From NCBI RefSeq assembly GCF_003666245.1, contig NZ_MJLZ01000028.1, forward strand, positions 1 to 57,800: a stretch of 57,800 nt of DNA, in the 5' to 3' direction. This stretch comes from Brenneria alni (lineage in GTDB: Bacteria; Pseudomonadota; Gammaproteobacteria; Enterobacterales; Enterobacteriaceae). This document shows, piece by piece, positions 1 to 9,199 of this stretch (position 1 is its first letter; each line of letters starts with the position of its first letter). A program made the position numbers and the translations under genes. The notes under the pieces were generated by a model. That model had not been told where the DNA came from and did not search any database. It saw only the letters and a program-made list of their open reading frames with translations.

Positions 1-1489
1 TCTCGGTATTACCGGCCAGTACGCTGCCCGGCACATTCACGCTCCAACTGGTGCCGTCAGCGTTGACCGTGGTCTGGTAGGTTTCATTGCCTACGGTGAC
101 CGTTACCGCATCACCGGCCTGCACATTATTGCCGACCTTGCCGCTGATATTCACAGACTGGCTGGATTCGGCAATATTCACCCTATCATCACCGGCAATA
201 GTGTCGATGCTGATCAAGGCGTCCGGGGCTACCGTATCGACGGCGTAAGGACGGCTGGCCTCTGCGGTGGTGGTGTTACCCGCCGCATCGGCAGTGGTGA
301 CACTGGCGCTAACTGCCGAGTTGGAAGCCAGTACAGAACCCGGAATATCTACGCTCCAGCTAATACCATCGGCATTGACAGTAGTCTGGTAGGTCTCTGA
401 ACCGACTGCTACCGTGACGGTATCACCGGCCTGCACATTGTTGCTAACCTTGCCGCTGATATTCACGGACTGGCTGGATTCGGCAATATTTACCCTATCA
501 TCACCGGCAATGGTGTCGATGGTGATCGACGCGTCCGGCGCTACGGTGTCGACAGTGTAAGAACGATCCGCACTTACCGTAGTGCTATTACCCGCCGCAT
601 CGGCAGTGGTGACGCTGGCATTAATCTCGGTATTACCGGCCAGTACGCTGCCCGGCACATCCACGCTCCAGCTAACACCATCGGCATTCACCGTGGTCTG
701 GAAGGTCTCCGCACCCACGGTGACCGTCACCGCGTCACCGGCCTGAACGTTATTACCAACCTTGCCGGTCACGTTGATGGCTTGATTGGACTCATCGATA
801 TTCACCACATCGTCACCAGCGACAGTGTCGATAGTGATGGAGGCCTCCGGCGCTACGGTGTCGACAGTGTAAGAACGATCAGCGCTTGCCGTAGTGCTAT
901 TACCCGCCGCATCGGCAGTAGTGACGCTGGCATTAATCTCAGTGTTTGCCGCCAGCACGCTGCCCGGTACGCTAACACTCCAGCTAATACCATCGGCATT
1001 GACCGTGGTCTGGTAGGTCTCTGAACCGACGGTTACCGTAACCGTATCACCGGCCTGCACATTATTACCAACGCGGCCTGTCACATTAACCGTCTGATTG
1101 GACTCGGCGATATTAACACTATCGTCACCGGCGATAGTGTTAATGGTGATCGAGGCATGTGGAGCCACGGTATCCGCATCATAAGTGCGGCTGGTATTCG
1201 CCGTGGTTTCGTTGCCTGCCTCATCACGGGTTGTGACGTTGGCATTGATCTCAGTATTCGCCGCCAGTACGCTGCCCGGCACGCTAACACTCCAGCTAAC
1301 ACCATCGGCATTCACCGTGGTCTGATACGTTTCAGATCCCACGGTGACCATCACCACATCACCGGCCTGCACATTATTGCCGACCTTGCCGCTGACATTC
1401 ACGTTCTGACCGGACTCGGCAATATTTATCACATCATCCCCGGTGACAGTATCGATAGTAATAGATGCATCGGGTGCCAATGTATCGAC
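1..1489 (-). repeat. Tandem 312-bp repeats encoding Ig-like adhesin domains
   Basis: Four full units and most of a fifth repeat with a period of exactly 312 bp (104 codons). The anchor ggtctgg-like word occurs at about 71, 383, 695, 1007 and 1319, each 312 bp apart. Units differ by scattered substitutions, mostly conservative, with no length change. They sit inside the adhesin frame and continue off the left edge. Confidence 0.93.
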
Positions 1490-2281
1490 CGTTATCGTAC
1501 CACTAACGCCAGTGCCTGATGTTCCTGACTCGTCAGTGTAGCTGCCATCAGGAACACTAACGCGGACTTCCCCTTCAAAACGGGAGGCTGGAGTAAGTAC
1601 AGCAGTCCATAGCATGGGAGCGTTCGGATCCTGAATTAGACTCGTCAGTGTACCGTTATCGACGGTAATATCACTTTCATCGAACCCCACAGGAGGACTG
1701 GTAAAGCTAAAGCTAACGGTACCGTCATTATTAAAGGCAAGCGTCAGAGAAGGAGGTATCGAGCTATCAGGATTATTGGTGTCAGACGCTGCCAGCACCG
1801 TAGTGCTGGCATCCCCCCCCTCGATGGGGGAATCTGTGCTGGAGGCTAAACCCGTAGTTTCGTAACCTGTTGCAGTTGATATATCAACAATTTCACCTGT
1901 GAGATCCAACACTACGGCGGTATGACCACCACCACCGTCTCCGGCCTCACCCACAACATCATTTCCTGCCGCCGTGGGTTCCAACACTTGTGTCGGATCT
2001 TCCCCCTGAGCAATGGCAGATTGTAAAGCAGCGACTTCATCGTCCACATCCGCCGTTTTCTGAGATGCTACACCTGCAACATCACTCCAGCGGCTATCAC
2101 GGCCTAAATCCAGTGTGCGACCGTCAGGCAATGCGATGGAAACAGCGCCGTTATCTCCCGTAACGACCTCTTCTCCGCTATAGATGCGTTCACCTGCGAC
2201 CAGTAACCGTTGGCTGCCATCCAGTGCGATGACAAAAACCTGACCAATAACGAATTTGATGATACCGATAATGCCATTCAT
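1..2281 (-). CDS. LapA-like giant multi-repeat adhesin, N-terminal part (3' end outside window)
   Basis: This is an open frame of 760 codons with no stop before the left edge. ATG at 2281 is preceded by AAGGAG about 9 nt upstream. Residues 1-65 resemble the LapA retention module (IGQVFVIALDGSQRLLVAGE, then LPDGRTLDLGRDSRW). A TAAG motif in the context LEPTAAG lies at residues 103-106, matching the site cut by the periplasmic protease LapG in Pseudomonas LapA, followed by a Gly-rich stretch. From about residue 265 onward come near-identical 104-residue Ig-like (Big) repeats of the VNISGKVGNNVQAGD type. By family this is a type I-secreted surface protein held in the outer membrane by its N-terminus and mediating attachment and biofilm formation. 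The C-terminal secretion signal lies outside the window. The adjacent divergent T1SS operon supports the role. Confidence 0.9.
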   Translation of the reverse strand, partial: MNGIIGIIKFVIGQVFVIALDGSQRLLVAGERIYSGEEVVTGDNGAVSIALPDGRTLDLGRDSRWSDVAGVASQKTADVDDEVAALQSAIAQGEDPTQVLEPTAAGNDVVGEAGDGGGGHTAVVLDLTGEIVDISTATGYETTGLASSTDSPIEGGDASTTVLAASDTNNPDSSIPPSLTLAFNNDGTVSFSFTSPPVGFDESDITVDNGTLTSLIQDPNAPMLWTAVLTPASRFEGEVRVSVPDGSYTDESGTSGTGVSGTITVDTLAPDASITIDTVTGDDVINIAESGQNVNVSGKVGNNVQAGDVVMVTVGSETYQTTVNADGVSWSVSVPGSVLAANTEINANVTTRDEAGNETTANTSRTYDADTVAPHASITINTIAGDDSVNIAESNQTVNVTGRVGNNVQAGDTVTVTVGSETYQTTVNADGISWSVSVPGSVLAANTEINASVTTADAAGNSTTASADRSYTVDTVAPEASITIDTVAGDDVVNIDESNQAINVTGKVGNNVQAGDAVTVTVGAETFQTTVNADGVSWSVDVPGSVLAGNTEINASVTTADAAGNSTTVSADRSYTVDTVAPDASITIDTIAGDDRVNIAESSQSVNISGKVSNNVQAGDTVTVAVGSETYQTTVNADGISWSVDIPGSVLASNSAVSASVTTADAAGNTTTAEASRPYAVDTVAPDALISIDTIAGDDRVNIAESSQSVNISGKVGNNVQAGDAVTVTVGNETYQTTVNADGTSWSVNVPGSVLAGNTE

Positions 2282-2661
2282 AATAGCTTCTCCTTGATAT
2301 CTATATTATTTTTATATTTTAATAAACTACGGTAATTAGGATCTCGGCATCATCCTGACAGGTTTATCGTGCTGAATGTCGTCCTGACAAATTATTGAGA
2401 AGTAGTTATCAATTAGCTGTCTTATGCGTCAGCGCTTGACTCGATGACCAATATAATAAAAAATTCGAAATATTCTTTCCAGAACTTTACTCATATAAAA
2501 TAATTAACATGTTTTAGTTCGCTTTCTTTTGCTTACAAAAAAAATAAGTCATTGATATTAATAGACATATAATTACATTAGCTAACAAGCTATTAATATC
2601 ACTGCTTTATGGAAAAATAGGAATAATCACAAAATCAACTATTATGAAGGAAATTAATATT
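2282..2661. other. Divergent intergenic region between adhesin and secretion operon
   Basis: This is about 380 bp of very AT-rich DNA with no credible gene. It must hold the promoters for the adhesin (minus) and the TolC-like gene (plus). AT-rich runs around 2310-2340 and 2455-2640 would suit H-NS-type silencing (inference). I could not assign a specific operator. Confidence 0.5.
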
Positions 2662-4014
2662 ATGGCGTGTATATATAGAACTTCTATATTGTTTCTCATT
2701 ACGGTTTTTACCGGTAACACTTATGCCGATACTATTCAGGATGCAATTAAACACTCGCTTAACACACACCCTGAAGTCAGCGCTGCCATTAATAGCCGTT
2801 TCTCGGCTGACCATGATTTAAGTGCAGCCAAAGGGGGCTATCTTCCCTCCATCACGTTAAATGCGGGAGCAGGCCGTGAAGAAACAGACAGCGTGTCAAC
2901 ACGCGCCAGCGGTAATCACCGTACTGGGCTGAATCGCAGTGAATCCAGTATCAACTTAAGCCAGATGGTTTTTGATGGTTTTGCTACTTCCAGTGAGGTT
3001 GGGCGGCAACGCGCAACGGTGAACTCCCGTGCGTACAAAGTCTTAAATACCAGCGAAACTACAGCATTAGATGCCGTGCAGGTTTATCTTGATGTGTTAC
3101 AGCGTCAGGAGTTTGTACGGCTGGCCGAAGCCAACCTTGCCAATCACGAACGTATCTACGATCAAATAAAACTGCGTAGTGAACAAGGTGTTGGTCGCCT
3201 TGCTGATCTGGAACAGGCAGAAGCCCGTTTGGCTCAGGCGCGCAATAATCTTCTGACAGAAAAAACAAATCTTGATGATGCCCAAACCAATTACCATAGT
3301 GTCATCGGCAAAGAAGCTGCTAATCTGGTTCTTCCCAGCGATTCCACCATTATCCTGCCCGCTTCGCTGAAAGAAGCGCAACGTATCATGCGGGCTAATA
3401 GTCCGGCGTTAAAATCCGCCGAGTCCGATATTGAAGCGACCGAACAGCAGTACGAAGCGGCGAAATCCACCTTTTATCCACGAGTAAATATTGAACTGGC
3501 GCGTAGTATGGATAACAACATTGATGGTAGTCGCGGTCACAACAACGAATGGCAGGCGATGCTAAGAATGCGTTACAACCTCTACGAAGGCGGAAGCGGT
3601 AAAGCAGGAATAGAATCAAAGGCTTATCAAATAAAAGAAGCACAGGATTTAAGAAATAACGCCCTACGCCAGCTCAATGAAGAACTTCGATTGTCGTGGT
3701 CTGCATTAAACAATGCCCGCCAGCAACTTCCTATTGCAGCAGAATATGCTAACCGTAGTATGAAAGTGCGTACCGCTTATCAGAAACAGTTTAGTCTGGG
3801 CGAAAGGACACTATTGGACTTGCTGGACAGTGAAAATGAGTTATTTACCGCGCAGCGGCGCTTGGTGGAAGTCCGGTTTATTTCGTTGTTCAGCGAATAC
3901 CGGATAAAATCGCGTATGGGTGATTTATTGAATAGTTTATCGATCCCGGCGCCCGCGGCGGGTAATAGTCTTACGAACGTGACAGCTCGCGCAGAGTTAC
4001 CCGGACTGAATTAA
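2662..4014 (+). CDS. TolC-family outer-membrane channel of the adhesin T1SS (LapE/BapB-like)
   Basis: A 450-residue protein with an N-terminal signal peptide ending near TYADT, then two long alternating alpha-helical/beta segments typical of TolC proteins, for example AYKVLNTSETTALDAVQVYL and LYEGGSGKAGIESKAYQIKEA. It would form the trimeric outer-membrane duct of a type I secretion system. I chose ATG 2662 over the in-frame ATG at 2644 because AAGGAA at 2647-2652 sits between them and would serve the second. It is first in an operon with the ABC transporter and membrane fusion genes and divergent from the adhesin it presumably exports. Confidence 0.9.
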   Translation: MACIYRTSILFLITVFTGNTYADTIQDAIKHSLNTHPEVSAAINSRFSADHDLSAAKGGYLPSITLNAGAGREETDSVSTRASGNHRTGLNRSESSINLSQMVFDGFATSSEVGRQRATVNSRAYKVLNTSETTALDAVQVYLDVLQRQEFVRLAEANLANHERIYDQIKLRSEQGVGRLADLEQAEARLAQARNNLLTEKTNLDDAQTNYHSVIGKEAANLVLPSDSTIILPASLKEAQRIMRANSPALKSAESDIEATEQQYEAAKSTFYPRVNIELARSMDNNIDGSRGHNNEWQAMLRMRYNLYEGGSGKAGIESKAYQIKEAQDLRNNALRQLNEELRLSWSALNNARQQLPIAAEYANRSMKVRTAYQKQFSLGERTLLDLLDSENELFTAQRRLVEVRFISLFSEYRIKSRMGDLLNSLSIPAPAAGNSLTNVTARAELPGLN

Positions 4015-4114
4015 TTATCCATTATCGATAAATCATGCTTGTATTCAGGCTCAAGCCCCACGGGGACGTAAACCAATTGCAGGGATTGCGTTGAGTAAGG
4101 GAAATTTCAGCTAA

Positions 4115-6301
4115 ATGAAATTGCATTCTGTTCAAGATACTAAAAATCCTGACGAATCGGTTGCCCATAAGCATAGCGATCCTCGTAACCGTCATGACGA
4201 TCCTTTGCTGGATAGCTTGCTGATACTTTGTGCTTTGCAGGGAAAATCAGCCAGTAGATCAACCTTAACCGCAGGATTACCACTTGCCAACCAGCGTCTG
4301 TCGGTGAAGTTATTGCCCAGAGCCGCGGCCCGTGCAGGATTACAAGGCAGAGTGCTTAAGCGCCAGCTAAACAAAATTGATGAAATGTCGCTGCCGGCAA
4401 TGTTGTTGCTGAGTGAGGGAAGAGCGGCAATTTTATTGGGCTGGAATGCCGATGGCAGTGCCCGTATTATGCCCAGTGAAACAGAAGGCGGGGAAATTAC
4501 CGTCGAGCACCACACATTGCAACAGAACTATCTGGGGCTGGTGATGTTCGCTCAACCTCGCCATCAATTTGATATTCAGCATGACTCACTCATTCCCCGC
4601 ACCAAATCCTGGTTTAAAGATACGCTTAAACTGTCGCGTTTTCTTTATATGGACGCAGTTCTTGCCAGTCTGCTGATTAACATCATCGCATTGGCAACGC
4701 CGCTGTTCATTATGAATGTCTATGACAGGGTTGTTCCCAATCAAGCAACGGCAACCTTATGGGTGTTGGCGATTGGTATTACCGGTGCGTTTATCTTCGA
4801 TTTGATATTAAAAACACTACGTGGAATTTGCTTTGATATTGCAGGCAAAAAAACCGATCTGATCATCTCGGCCACGCTATTTGAACGCATCACGGGTATG
4901 TCGATGAAAGCCCGCCCGGCGCGGGTCGGCAGTTTTGCACAAAATATTCATGAGTTTCAATCACTCAGAGATTTTCTCTCTTCGTTAACGCTGACAACCC
5001 TTGTCGATTTCCCCTTCACATTATTACTCCTGCTGGTCATCGGTATTATTGGTGGGCCGTTGGTCTGGGTTTCAATACTCGCCTACCCTGTTGCTTTGCT
5101 TACCAGTTGGGCGCTGCAAAAACCGCTATCGGCCACGATTGAAAAAACAATGCAGCTTGCCAGTGAACGTCAGGCTACGCTTATCGAAACATTAAGCGGT
5201 CTGGATGCAATAAAAGTGAATAATGCCGAAAGCGAACGGCAATATCAGTGGGAACAGACTATTGGCAGCCTCAGTCGGCTGGAAATGCGAGCCAAGGCAT
5301 TATCATCATTGGCCGTTAATCTGACGCAATGGTTTCAACAAGTTGCTGGCGTCGCCATGATTGTGATCGGCGTATATATGTTAATTGATGGAAAACTCAG
5401 CATGGGGGGGTTAATCGCCTGCTATATGCTGAATGGCCGGGCGCTGATACCACTGGGGCAACTATCAGGACTGGTTACTCGTTACCAGCAAGCTCGCCTG
5501 ACAATGGTCACGACGGAACAAATGATGCAACTACCACAGGAGCGCAGTGAAAGTGAGCGCCCGCTTAAGCGGGAAAGCATTCGCGGCAGCATCGAGTTTC
5601 GTGATGTGACCTTCCATTATCCTGAGCAGAAAAACAGCTCTCTGCAAGGCATAAATATTTCAATCGCCGCAGGTGAAAAAGTGGGCATTATCGGGCGGAG
5701 TGGTTCAGGTAAAAGCTCTCTGCAAAAACTGATTGTCAATCTTTACCAACCCGCAGCAGGTAATATCCTTATTGATGATGTGGACGTGCGTCAGTTGGAT
5801 GTCAGCGATCTGCGGCACAACATCGGTTATGTTCCACAGGACGTTCAGCTTTTCAGTGGATCACTACGCGATAACCTGATCAGTGGAGCCCGTTACGTTG
5901 AAGATGAAATCATGCTACAGGCGGCCGAAATAGCAGGGGTTAATGATTTTGCCCGCCTGCATCCAGACGGTTACAACCTTCAGGTCGGTGAGCGTGGGCA
6001 GCAACTATCTGGTGGTCAGCGCCAGGCGGTTGCGCTGGCCAGAGCGTTATTGCTCGATCCGCCTATTCTGGTTTTTGATGAGCCAACCAGCTCTATGGAT
6101 AACACCAGTGAAGATCGGCTTAAACAGGCGTTAGTACCCGTGATCGCCAATAAAACGCTATTGCTGGTGACACATCGGGCGTCTATGCTGGCATTAGTTG
6201 ATCGTTTAGTTATTGTTGATAAAGGACGCATTATTGCCGATGGGCCAAAGGCCATCGTGATGGATGCCTTAAAGAAAGGACAGATCAATGCGTCTCGTTG
6301 A
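4115..6301 (+). CDS. Type I secretion ABC transporter/permease (LapB-like)
   Basis: A 728-residue inner-membrane exporter. Residues about 25-150 form a C39-like peptidase domain without an evident catalytic Cys/His pair, as in LapB/HlyB-type exporters of large adhesins. The transmembrane region spans about 178-450. The nucleotide-binding domain follows: Walker A GRSGSGKSS at about 527-535, signature LSGGQ at 631-635, and Walker B ILVFDEP just after 650. It would use ATP to push the unfolded adhesin through the MFP-TolC channel. The stop overlaps the next gene's start by 14 bp, indicating translational coupling. Confidence 0.92.
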   Translation: MKLHSVQDTKNPDESVAHKHSDPRNRHDDPLLDSLLILCALQGKSASRSTLTAGLPLANQRLSVKLLPRAAARAGLQGRVLKRQLNKIDEMSLPAMLLLSEGRAAILLGWNADGSARIMPSETEGGEITVEHHTLQQNYLGLVMFAQPRHQFDIQHDSLIPRTKSWFKDTLKLSRFLYMDAVLASLLINIIALATPLFIMNVYDRVVPNQATATLWVLAIGITGAFIFDLILKTLRGICFDIAGKKTDLIISATLFERITGMSMKARPARVGSFAQNIHEFQSLRDFLSSLTLTTLVDFPFTLLLLLVIGIIGGPLVWVSILAYPVALLTSWALQKPLSATIEKTMQLASERQATLIETLSGLDAIKVNNAESERQYQWEQTIGSLSRLEMRAKALSSLAVNLTQWFQQVAGVAMIVIGVYMLIDGKLSMGGLIACYMLNGRALIPLGQLSGLVTRYQQARLTMVTTEQMMQLPQERSESERPLKRESIRGSIEFRDVTFHYPEQKNSSLQGINISIAAGEKVGIIGRSGSGKSSLQKLIVNLYQPAAGNILIDDVDVRQLDVSDLRHNIGYVPQDVQLFSGSLRDNLISGARYVEDEIMLQAAEIAGVNDFARLHPDGYNLQVGERGQQLSGGQRQAVALARALLLDPPILVFDEPTSSMDNTSEDRLKQALVPVIANKTLLLVTHRASMLALVDRLVIVDKGRIIADGPKAIVMDALKKGQINASR

Positions 6302-7649
6302 ATATGCTAAACGTATCAGGCGTTATTTTACCGGACGAGATGAAGATAACCTTCAGACCATGCCCGAAGTCAATCACGCCATGGAGGAGGACTCCCCCAG
6401 AATCATTCGTATTACACTATGGAGTATCGGGGCCTTTTTCTTATTCTTCATTCTATGGGCGGCATTCGCAAACGTAGACGAAGTTACACGCGGTGATGGC
6501 AAGGCAATCCCCTCCTCACGGCTGCAAAAAATCCAGAATCTGGAAGGCGGTATTGTCACCGAACTGTTTATTCGTGAAGGTCAGGTCGTTCAGGCCGGCG
6601 ATCCATTACTGCGGCTTGACGATACCCGTTTCGCCTCCAATGTAGGGGAAACCGAAGCAGATCGGCTTGCTTTAACCTTGAGAATTGAGCGCCTGAGTGC
6701 TGAGATTAACGATCAGGATTTAACGTTATCTGCAGACATCGCCGCCCGATCGCCGGAAGTGGCTAATGGCGAACGAGAGCTATATAACAGCCGACGTCAG
6801 CAATTCCGCAATGAGATTTCCGGGTTGGAAGAACAGTTGATACAGCGCCGACAGGAGCTGCGTGATTTCTCCGCTAAACAGATCCAGTTTCGCAATAGCC
6901 TGAATCTGCTCCAGCAAGAAATCAGGATGTCTGAACCACTTATCGCCGAAGGCGCCATTTCAAAGGTGGAAGTGCTGCGTTTGCGGCGAGCAGAAGTGGA
7001 AACCAAAGGTCAGCTTGAATCCATCACGCTGTCTATCCCCCGCGCCGAATCGGCCATCAAAGAGATTGAGAATAAAATTGAGGAAACTCGCGGGCGTTAC
7101 AAAAGCGATGCATTGTCACAATTGAACGAAGCGCAAACCAACCTGAATAAGATCGCTGCCACTGGCAAGGCTTTGGAAGATCGGGTAAATCGTACACTCG
7201 TCGTTTCTCCCGTCCGGGGTATTATCCAGCAAATTCTGGTTAACACCATTGGTGGCGTTATTCAGCCAGGAAGTGATTTAGTAGAGATTGTTCCGCTGGA
7301 TGACAATCTGTTGGTCGAGGCCAGAATCCGCCCTCAGGATATCGCTTTTCTGCACCCCGGTCAGGAAGCCATTATTAAACTTACCGCTTATGATTACACC
7401 GTCTATGGCGGACTGAAAGGTCAACTAGAACAAATTAGTCCAGATACAGTGACCGATAAAGAAGGGAATAGTTTTTATATTATTCGTTTGCGCACTGATA
7501 AAAACTATTTGGGAACCGCTGAGAAACCGCTCCTTATTATTCCAGGTATGGTGGCATCGGTTGATATAATAACGGGAAAGAAAACAATTCTTAGCTACTT
7601 GTTAAAACCGATCCTCCGAGCCAGGGCTGAAGCATTGCGAGAACGATGA
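6288..7649 (+). CDS. HlyD-family membrane fusion protein (LapC-like)
   Basis: A 453-residue periplasmic adaptor. There is a short cytoplasmic N-terminus, one transmembrane helix at about residues 40-60 (SIGAFFLFFILWAAFANV), a lipoyl-like segment (KIQNLEGGIVTELFIREGQ), a long coiled coil from about 120 to 290, then a beta-barrel C-terminus. This is the standard type I secretion adaptor bridging the ABC protein and the TolC channel. ATG 6288 lies inside the upstream gene. It is the last gene of the operon and is followed directly by a terminator hairpin. Confidence 0.92.
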   Translation: MRLVEYAKRIRRYFTGRDEDNLQTMPEVNHAMEEDSPRIIRITLWSIGAFFLFFILWAAFANVDEVTRGDGKAIPSSRLQKIQNLEGGIVTELFIREGQVVQAGDPLLRLDDTRFASNVGETEADRLALTLRIERLSAEINDQDLTLSADIAARSPEVANGERELYNSRRQQFRNEISGLEEQLIQRRQELRDFSAKQIQFRNSLNLLQQEIRMSEPLIAEGAISKVEVLRLRRAEVETKGQLESITLSIPRAESAIKEIENKIEETRGRYKSDALSQLNEAQTNLNKIAATGKALEDRVNRTLVVSPVRGIIQQILVNTIGGVIQPGSDLVEIVPLDDNLLVEARIRPQDIAFLHPGQEAIIKLTAYDYTVYGGLKGQLEQISPDTVTDKEGNSFYIIRLRTDKNYLGTAEKPLLIIPGMVASVDIITGKKTILSYLLKPILRARAEALRER

Positions 7650-7654
7650 TTGGG

Positions 7655-7685
7655 AAAAGGCTCTTTTTAGCAGAGCCTTTTTATT
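7655..7685. terminator. Bidirectional terminator between T1SS operon and cyclase gene
   Basis: AAAAGGCTCT (7655-7664) pairs with AGAGCCTTTT (7672-7681), with T-runs on both sides. It lies just after the lapC-like stop and just beyond the convergent cyclase stop. Confidence 0.85.
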
Positions 7686-7690
7686 TATGA

Positions 7691-9199
7691 TTATTTAATA
7701 TCATGATAAATTTGAGTATGACTACGCCCCATAGCCTTTGCCTGATACATTGCAGAGTCCGCATTAATGGCTAATGTCAGCGAGTCAGTGCCATGCTCTG
7801 GATACAGGGCGATACCTATACTACAGGATATATCAAGCCTTTTCCCTTCAATATCAAAGGGTTTATTTAACGCATTATGAATTTTATCAGCAACATACAA
7901 TGTGTTATCAACCTCCTTAATACCTTGCAATAAGATAATAAATTCATCGCCACTGCGCCGGTATACCGTATCTGAATCTCTTACCGCATCACGCATTCGT
8001 GTTGCGGCTTCTTTTAATAACAAATCGCCGACAGCATGTCCGAAAGAATCATTTATCTGTTTAAACCTATCAAGATCAAGGAACATCAATGCAATCTTTC
8101 TGCCTGTTTGCTTAGACAACAGAATTGCCTGCTCCATTTGTTCTGCAAACGTTAAGCCGTTCGCCAATGAAGTTAATGAATCATAATGTGCCAATTGGCG
8201 ATAGTGCTCCTCACTTCGCCGCAGCATATCAATCGCACGATATCGTTCTATGGCAATCGATATTAGCTGGGCAGATTTCTCAATAGAGTAAATTTCCTCA
8301 TCATTAGGAACATACACTTTTCGGTGATAAACACTCAGCACACCTAATATTTCTTTATTCTGGCCATAAATAGGTTCAGACCAGCACGAACGCAAACCAG
8401 CGTATAAAGCCAAACCTTTATATAAAGACCAATCAGGATGAATAGAGATATCATCTGCTATTACTCTTTTTCCTGTATAAGCTGCGGTTCCAAATGAGGC
8501 GACGCCATCAGCAATCTTAACGTTATGAATCGCATTTTTATAAAAACCAGGCAAACTGGGTGCCGACCCTAAAGTCAGGCATTTCTTATCCTTATCAACC
8601 AGTAATACTGAACATACAATACGACCAGGATTTTTTTCTTCTACGCTGAATATGATTGCATCAAGAATATCTTTTAACGGTGCGCCGCTTGATAGGAGTT
8701 CTAATGCTCGATTATAGGAATTATCATGATGTTCTTGAATTTTTCTCTCAGTGATATCAAGTTTAACGCCAACATATTGAGTTGAATTGTTTGCTTTATT
8801 ATATATTTTAACGATATTGGCTTTTTCCCAATAAAGTTGCCCATCTTTCCGGCGGTTAACAAACTCGCCACTCCAAACATCACCTTTATTTATGGTAGAC
8901 CAAAGATCTTCATAGACGGCAGCATTGGTCAAACCCGAGCTTAATATATTCGTTTTTTTGCCAATAACTTCATCCGGCATATAGCCAGACATGGTAATAA
9001 ATTGGCGGTTGACGTAAATGATTTCACAATTTTCATCCGCAATCATAATAGAAGCAGGACTATATTCTGTCGCAAAGAAAATCATGTTTAGAAAATTTTG
9101 TTTTTTCTGCTCAGAGTTAAACTTTTGTTTAATTTTTCTATTCTTTACAGAAGAAAACAACAACAGTAATAATAATATGGTTATTATAATTTCATACAC
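7691..9199 (-). CDS. PAS-GAF-GGDEF diguanylate cyclase with SGDEF active-site motif
   Basis: A 502-residue protein with a hydrophobic N-terminal helix (residues 3-17), a PAS/PAC sensor (about 40-150), a GAF domain (about 165-320) and a GGDEF domain (about 335-500). The signature reads SGDEF at 416-420 instead of GGDEF. The allosteric I-site RxxD (R407-D410, RDSD) is intact, five residues upstream. By family it makes c-di-GMP from two GTP. SGDEF enzymes can be active; from memory one was reported in P. atrosepticum beside a multi-repeat adhesin. The GTG start at 9199 has AGGAG about 9 nt upstream; the ATG at 9195 is out of frame. It is convergent with the adhesin secretion operon. Confidence 0.88.
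   Translation of the reverse strand: MYEIIITILLLLLLFSSVKNRKIKQKFNSEQKKQNFLNMIFFATEYSPASIMIADENCEIIYVNRQFITMSGYMPDEVIGKKTNILSSGLTNAAVYEDLWSTINKGDVWSGEFVNRRKDGQLYWEKANIVKIYNKANNSTQYVGVKLDITERKIQEHHDNSYNRALELLSSGAPLKDILDAIIFSVEEKNPGRIVCSVLLVDKDKKCLTLGSAPSLPGFYKNAIHNVKIADGVASFGTAAYTGKRVIADDISIHPDWSLYKGLALYAGLRSCWSEPIYGQNKEILGVLSVYHRKVYVPNDEEIYSIEKSAQLISIAIERYRAIDMLRRSEEHYRQLAHYDSLTSLANGLTFAEQMEQAILLSKQTGRKIALMFLDLDRFKQINDSFGHAVGDLLLKEAATRMRDAVRDSDTVYRRSGDEFIILLQGIKEVDNTLYVADKIHNALNKPFDIEGKRLDISCSIGIALYPEHGTDSLTLAINADSAMYQAKAMGRSHTQIYHDIK

Noticed and set aside
782-1519. Plus-strand ORFs across the adhesin repeats
   Set aside because: They repeat with the 312-bp period and are antisense shadows of the adhesin frame, which has good start, ribosome site and domain support.
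4115-4600. Active C39 bacteriocin-processing protease in the LapB-like exporter
   Set aside because: The domain lacks an evident catalytic Cys/His pair in the expected positions; it is the inactive C39-like form of adhesin exporters.
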